Assembly: GCA_039178805.1 (NCBI GenBank)
Contig: JBCDFC010000200.1
Span: 1 to 9,130, forward strand
Source: Thermohalobaculum sp039178805
GTDB taxonomy: Bacteria > Pseudomonadota > Alphaproteobacteria > Rhodobacterales > Rhodobacteraceae
Direction of reading: 5' to 3'
DNA length: 9,130 bases
Part shown: positions 6,333 to 9,130 of the stretch, piece by piece
Numbering within the stretch: the stretch's first letter is position 1
Layout of the letters: every line of letters begins with the position of its first letter
The notes under the pieces: model-generated
What the model was told of the DNA's origin: nothing
The model's input: only the letters and a program-made list of their open reading frames with translations
Database searches by the model: none
Translations under genes and position numbers: made by a program

Positions 6333-8267
6333 ATGTCCCGCCACCTTCTCACCACGGCACTCGCAGTTCTCCTGCCGCTCGGCGCTGTGGCGAAGGACGT
6401 GCGCTACGTCGCGACCGTTCAGGCGGTGGGGGCCGAGGGTGGCGACAGAGCGAGGGGACAGGTCTTCGAGGATCTGAACCTGGATGGCGTGCTGGATGAG
6501 GGCGAGCCGGGGCTTGCAGGGGTCGCCGTCTCGAACGGACGAGAAGTGGTGCTGACGGATCGGGACGGGCGCTATGCCCTGCCCGCCTATGGCGACATGA
6601 ACCTCTTCGTGACCAAGCCAGCCGGTTTCAGCACGCCCGTCTCCCCCGACCTCGTCCCGCAATTCGCCTATGTGCACAAAGAGGCAGGCTCCCCGCCGCT
6701 CCGCTTCGGCGGCATCGCGCCCACGGGGCCGCTTCCCACCGCCATCAACTTCCCCCTCATCCGCGACGACGTGGGCAATAGGTTCGAGTGCCTCGTCTTC
6801 GGCGACCCGCAGCCCTATTCCAACCGCGAGATCGGCTATGTGCGGGAAACCGTCGGGCGAATGCTGGCGTCCCGCGACCTGAGCGCCACCGAATGCCTGA
6901 TCTTCGAGGGCGATGTCATGGGGGATGACCTATCGCTCTACCCCCGCTTCAAGCGGATCGTCGCGCAGGGGGGCGTGCCGCAATACTTCGTCGCCGGGAA
7001 CCACGATCTCGACTTCGATGCCGAGACCGATCAGCACAGCTTCGACACGTTTCGCCGCGAATGGGGGCCGGAGTACTACTCCTTCGACATCGGCAAAGTG
7101 CATTTCGTCGTGCTCGACAATGTGCGCTACCCCTGCAACGGCGTCGACGACCATCCGTTCTGCGATCCGAGCGCCGAGCCCGCCTATAATGGCGTGGTCA
7201 GCGCGCGGCAGTTGGCGTGGCTGCGAAACGACCTCGCGCATGTGCCACAGGACCGGCTGATCGTCCTCAACCTGCATATCCCGCTCGTCACGTTCAGCTT
7301 CTCGACCGCCCAACGGCACCAAACGGACAACCTGCACGACCTCTACCACCTCCTCGGCGACAGGCCGGTGCTGAGCCTAGCGGGGCATACCCATACGACC
7401 GAGCAGATCCTGCCGGGCGAGCATTACCACGGCTGGGAGGAGGCGACCGGCACGGGGCCGGCGCAGTTCCACCAGATCATCACGGGCGGTGTCTCCGGCT
7501 CGTGGTGGGCCGGTGACTTGAACGATCAGGGCGTGCCGCACGGGACTCAGCGCCTCGGCAGCCCGCGCGGCTATTACGCGATCGCCTTCGACGGCACCTC
7601 CTATGTCGACACCTATCACGCCTTCGGCCGGCCAGAGGACGAGCAGATGCATGCGTCCTTCAACACGCCGCGCTTCCGCGCCTGGGCCGGGAAGCTCTTC
7701 GCCTATACCGACAACTACCCGGTGCCAACGGATGTGCTGCCGCCCGTTACGATAAACGATCTGGGCGATATGAACCTGCTGACGCGCAATGATCTCGAAC
7801 GAGGCACTTGGGTCGTCGTCAATGTCTGGAACGGCTCGGCGCAGTCCTCGGTCAGCGTCGCGATCAATGACGGCACGGCGATGCGGGCGGAGCGCACTCA
7901 GGCAGGCCAAGGGGAGGTTGCGCTGATGGGGCCCGAGCACGCCGATCCGCTGGCAATCGCTCGCCAAGCGACCCAAGGGCGGCAAACCTTCCGCTCCGCC
8001 TCCGGCGGCGATGCCACGGCGGGCTATCAGACCTGGCAGGGCACAAGCTGGGCAAGCCCCGTGGCCGGGCCGTTCCTGCCCTGGATGCTGACCCGAGGCT
8101 CCTCCCATCTCTGGCGCGTCGACCTCCCCGCCGATCTGCCCGCGGGCGCCCATACCCTCAAGATCCGCACCACGGACCGCTACGGCCGCGACTTCCACCA
8201 CAGCCTCAGCTTTGAATTGGTCGAGAAGCTACCGGCAATGGACTGGCCATTCGGCGACGATTTCTGA
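6333..8267 (+). CDS. Exported calcineurin-like metallophosphoesterase, three-domain
   Basis: A 644-residue hydrolase predicted to cleave phosphoesters outside the cytoplasm. A signal peptide (MSRHLLTTALAVLLPLGAVA, cleavage before about residue 21) is followed by a small beta domain at about 40-98 resembling SdrD/Cna B or MetallophosN modules, with an acidic loop EDLNLDGVLDEGEPG that could bind calcium. The catalytic domain carries the full two-metal set in order: FGDPQ (Asp158), FEGDVMGD (Asp194), GNHD (222-225), LNLHIPL (His315) and GHTH (351-354). A C-terminal beta domain from about 470 to 635 fits MetallophosC. All metal ligands expected for the family are present, so it should be active; the substrate is unknown. 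Two cysteines (269 and 277) may form a disulfide. AGGAG at 6322-6326 lies six bases before ATG. It stands alone, facing away from the minus-strand gene. Confidence 0.92.
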   Translation: MSRHLLTTALAVLLPLGAVAKDVRYVATVQAVGAEGGDRARGQVFEDLNLDGVLDEGEPGLAGVAVSNGREVVLTDRDGRYALPAYGDMNLFVTKPAGFSTPVSPDLVPQFAYVHKEAGSPPLRFGGIAPTGPLPTAINFPLIRDDVGNRFECLVFGDPQPYSNREIGYVRETVGRMLASRDLSATECLIFEGDVMGDDLSLYPRFKRIVAQGGVPQYFVAGNHDLDFDAETDQHSFDTFRREWGPEYYSFDIGKVHFVVLDNVRYPCNGVDDHPFCDPSAEPAYNGVVSARQLAWLRNDLAHVPQDRLIVLNLHIPLVTFSFSTAQRHQTDNLHDLYHLLGDRPVLSLAGHTHTTEQILPGEHYHGWEEATGTGPAQFHQIITGGVSGSWWAGDLNDQGVPHGTQRLGSPRGYYAIAFDGTSYVDTYHAFGRPEDEQMHASFNTPRFRAWAGKLFAYTDNYPVPTDVLPPVTINDLGDMNLLTRNDLERGTWVVVNVWNGSAQSSVSVAINDGTAMRAERTQAGQGEVALMGPEHADPLAIARQATQGRQTFRSASGGDATAGYQTWQGTSWASPVAGPFLPWMLTRGSSHLWRVDLPADLPAGAHTLKIRTTDRYGRDFHHSLSFELVEKLPAMDWPFGDDF

Positions 8268-8301
8268 TGCAGGCGGGTTAATGGCGTTGGGTCCGTTGAG
8301 C

Positions 8302-8326
8302 GCGACCCTGAAACCGTTAGGGTCGC
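8302..8326 (+). promoter_or_regulatory. Hairpin covering the ribosome binding site of the 92-residue gene
   Basis: GCGACCCT (8302-8309) pairs perfectly with AGGGTCGC (8319-8326) around a nine-base loop. The 3' arm contains AGGG (8319-8322), the only ribosome-binding-like sequence before ATG 8330, and ends three bases before that start codon. An upstream GGGTC (8289-8293) could instead pair with the 5' arm and free the site. It may also serve as a terminator for the phosphoesterase, though no T run follows. Confidence 0.4.
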
Positions 8327-8329
8327 CGT

Positions 8330-8608
8330 ATGAGCGACATGTCCGCAAAGCGCTGGAACGAACGACTTCGCCTTGTGATCACGCATTTTAACATCACATC
8401 CGTTGGGGCCTTCGGCTTGGCGGTAACGGCGCCCATTCTAGAAGCGCGACGAAGCGGAGAGGCCGGGCTCGGCGTCATGTTCGACGAGCTTACGCTTAGC
8501 GCTGATCTGTCCGTTGCGGATGTCGTCGCATGGGATGTCGCTACCGCCGCCTTGGCTCTGCACGTGTTTGCGCATATATTAGTCGGGCTAACGGAACCGG
8601 AGGACTGA
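8330..8608 (+). CDS. Small predicted membrane protein, 92 residues
   Basis: The family is not recognised. After a basic N-terminus (KRWNERLR) there is a moderately hydrophobic stretch at about residues 22-37 (ITSVGAFGLAVTAPIL), an acidic middle (FDELTLSADLSVADV), and a clearer membrane helix at about 64-86 (VVAWDVATAALALHVFAHILVG). No cysteine motif is present; two histidines (78 and 82) lie within the last helix. The start at ATG 8330 uses AGGG at 8319-8322, held in a hairpin; ATG 8339 has nothing better upstream. The next small gene begins one base after this stop, and its strong ribosome binding site lies inside the end of this one, so the two are very likely made together. Confidence 0.6.
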   Translation: MSDMSAKRWNERLRLVITHFNITSVGAFGLAVTAPILEARRSGEAGLGVMFDELTLSADLSVADVVAWDVATAALALHVFAHILVGLTEPED

Positions 8609-8609
8609 C

Positions 8610-8714
8610 GTGAGCTATCTCTCTGCCTTGTCTCTGCTCTTGGTCGCGATGGGCGGTATCGTCACCCTCGGGTTCTGGGGCGCTCACAAGCTACGCCGCC
8701 GCGACCAGGGCTAA
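8610..8714 (+). CDS. Very small single-helix membrane protein, 34 residues
   Basis: GTG 8610 begins a 34-codon frame ending at TAA 8712-8714. GGAGG at 8599-8603 is six bases upstream, a near-ideal ribosome binding site that is otherwise unexplained. The peptide has one hydrophobic helix (about residues 3-24, YLSALSLLLVAMGGIVTLGFWG) and a basic tail (HKLRRRDQG), which by the positive-inside rule puts the C-terminus in the cytoplasm. The plan resembles small subunits of membrane complexes, but no family is claimed. It starts one base after the 92-residue gene and lies about 160 bases before pyrG. Confidence 0.6.
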   Translation: MSYLSALSLLLVAMGGIVTLGFWGAHKLRRRDQG

Positions 8715-8778
8715 GCCTCATGCAGTCGGCTTTCTGCGGCGTTACCGCTCAGCCTTACTAGGAACTGCTCCGGTCGCC

Positions 8779-8807
8779 TTGCCCGGCTGGACCGAATCCC
8801 GTACACA
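8779..8807 (+). promoter_or_regulatory. Candidate pyrG promoter
   Basis: TTGCCC (8779-8784) and TACACA (8802-8807) are separated by 17 bases. The -35 box matches four of six consensus bases; the -10 box is weak (three of six). Transcription would begin near 8814, with a leader of about 59 bases before ATG 8873. Confidence 0.3.
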
Positions 8808-8850
8808 CAGTCTCCCGTGGTACATGATGCGTTTCCGTGGCAGAGACGCA
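8801..8850 (+). promoter_or_regulatory. Two consecutive hairpins before pyrG
   Basis: The first hairpin pairs GTAC-a-CAC (8801-8808) with GTGGTAC (8817-8823), seven pairs with one bulged A and an eight-base loop. The second pairs TGCGTTTC (8828-8835) with GAGACGCA (8843-8850), eight pairs including one U-G wobble and a seven-base loop. Each spans 23 bases and they are four bases apart. If the promoter proposed here is right, only the second is fully transcribed. Confidence 0.3.
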
Positions 8851-8872
8851 CGAAATCTGCGGGGCAGCGGGC

Positions 8873-9130
8873 ATGGCACGGTATGTTTTCATCACGGGGG
8901 GCGTCGTCTCCTCGCTTGGCAAGGGTTTGACCGCAGCGGCACTCGGTGCGTTGCTACAGGCCCGCGGCTACACGGTTCGGCTGCGCAAGCTCGACCCCTA
9001 CCTCAACGTCGATCCGGGCACGATGAGCCCCTTCGAGCATGGCGAAGTTTTCGTCACCGATGACGGGGCTGAGACCGATCTCGATCTCGGCCATTACGAG
9101 CGCTTTACCGGCGTTGCGGCACGATCGACC
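8873..9130 (+). CDS. pyrG: CTP synthase, N-terminal part (cut by the window edge)
   Basis: The first 86 residues of CTP synthase, which makes CTP from UTP, ATP and glutamine in the cytosol. The synthase (amidoligase) domain is unmistakable: ITGGVVSSLGKG at 7-18 is the ATP-binding P-loop with Lys17; KLDPYLNVDPGTM (39-51) binds nucleotide; HGEVFVTDDGAETDLDLGHY (56-75) carries Asp71, equivalent to the magnesium ligand Asp72 of the E. coli enzyme. The glutaminase domain lies beyond the window. ATG 8873 gives exactly the N-terminus expected of the family (MARYVFITGG); the ribosome binding site is weak (GGGG at 8860-8863). No truncation or odd residue is seen in the part present. Confidence 0.97.
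   Translation, partial: MARYVFITGGVVSSLGKGLTAAALGALLQARGYTVRLRKLDPYLNVDPGTMSPFEHGEVFVTDDGAETDLDLGHYERFTGVAARST

Overview
The window is GC-rich chromosomal DNA from an alphaproteobacterium, most likely of the Rhodobacterales type. This rests on secG near the left, the first 86 codons of pyrG at the right end, the codon bias towards G/C, and the type of envelope enzymes between them. No rRNA, tRNA, CRISPR array, transposase or phage gene was seen.

Left part (1-1850). The last 29 codons of an unrecognised gene are followed by a short-chain dehydrogenase/reductase (SDR)-fold gene that has Ile and Met where the catalytic Tyr and Lys should be. Next comes a decayed GNAT acetyltransferase gene: it still reads in one frame from about 1032 to 1514 but has two internal stops and no start codon. 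About 300 bases with no recognisable gene precede secG.

Middle part (1851-5276, all + strand). secG is followed by a GT83/ArnT-like membrane glycosyltransferase, a soluble GT2 glycosyltransferase of the dolichol-phosphate-mannose-synthase type, and a small LABN-domain membrane protein that overlaps the GT2 gene by four bases. The likely scheme is that GT2 charges a polyprenyl phosphate with a sugar, LABN helps anchor or transfer it, and the GT83 enzyme moves the sugar onto an envelope acceptor on the periplasmic side. The sugar and acceptor cannot be read from sequence.

Right part (5277-9130). A 252-residue protein of unknown family lies on the minus strand, divergent from a large exported calcineurin-type phosphoesterase. 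The shared intergenic region holds a candidate promoter and a 13-base palindrome. Then come two small membrane-protein genes (92 and 34 residues) separated by one base; the first has its ribosome binding site inside a perfect 8-bp hairpin. The window closes with a leader containing two hairpins and the start of pyrG.

In many alphaproteobacteria secG and pyrG are close neighbours, so the 6.6 kb between them here looks like accessory cargo placed in a conserved housekeeping locus. The points most worth a second look are the SDR without its catalytic dyad, the GNAT pseudogene, the small membrane gene pair with its hairpin-masked start, and the unknown minus-strand protein.
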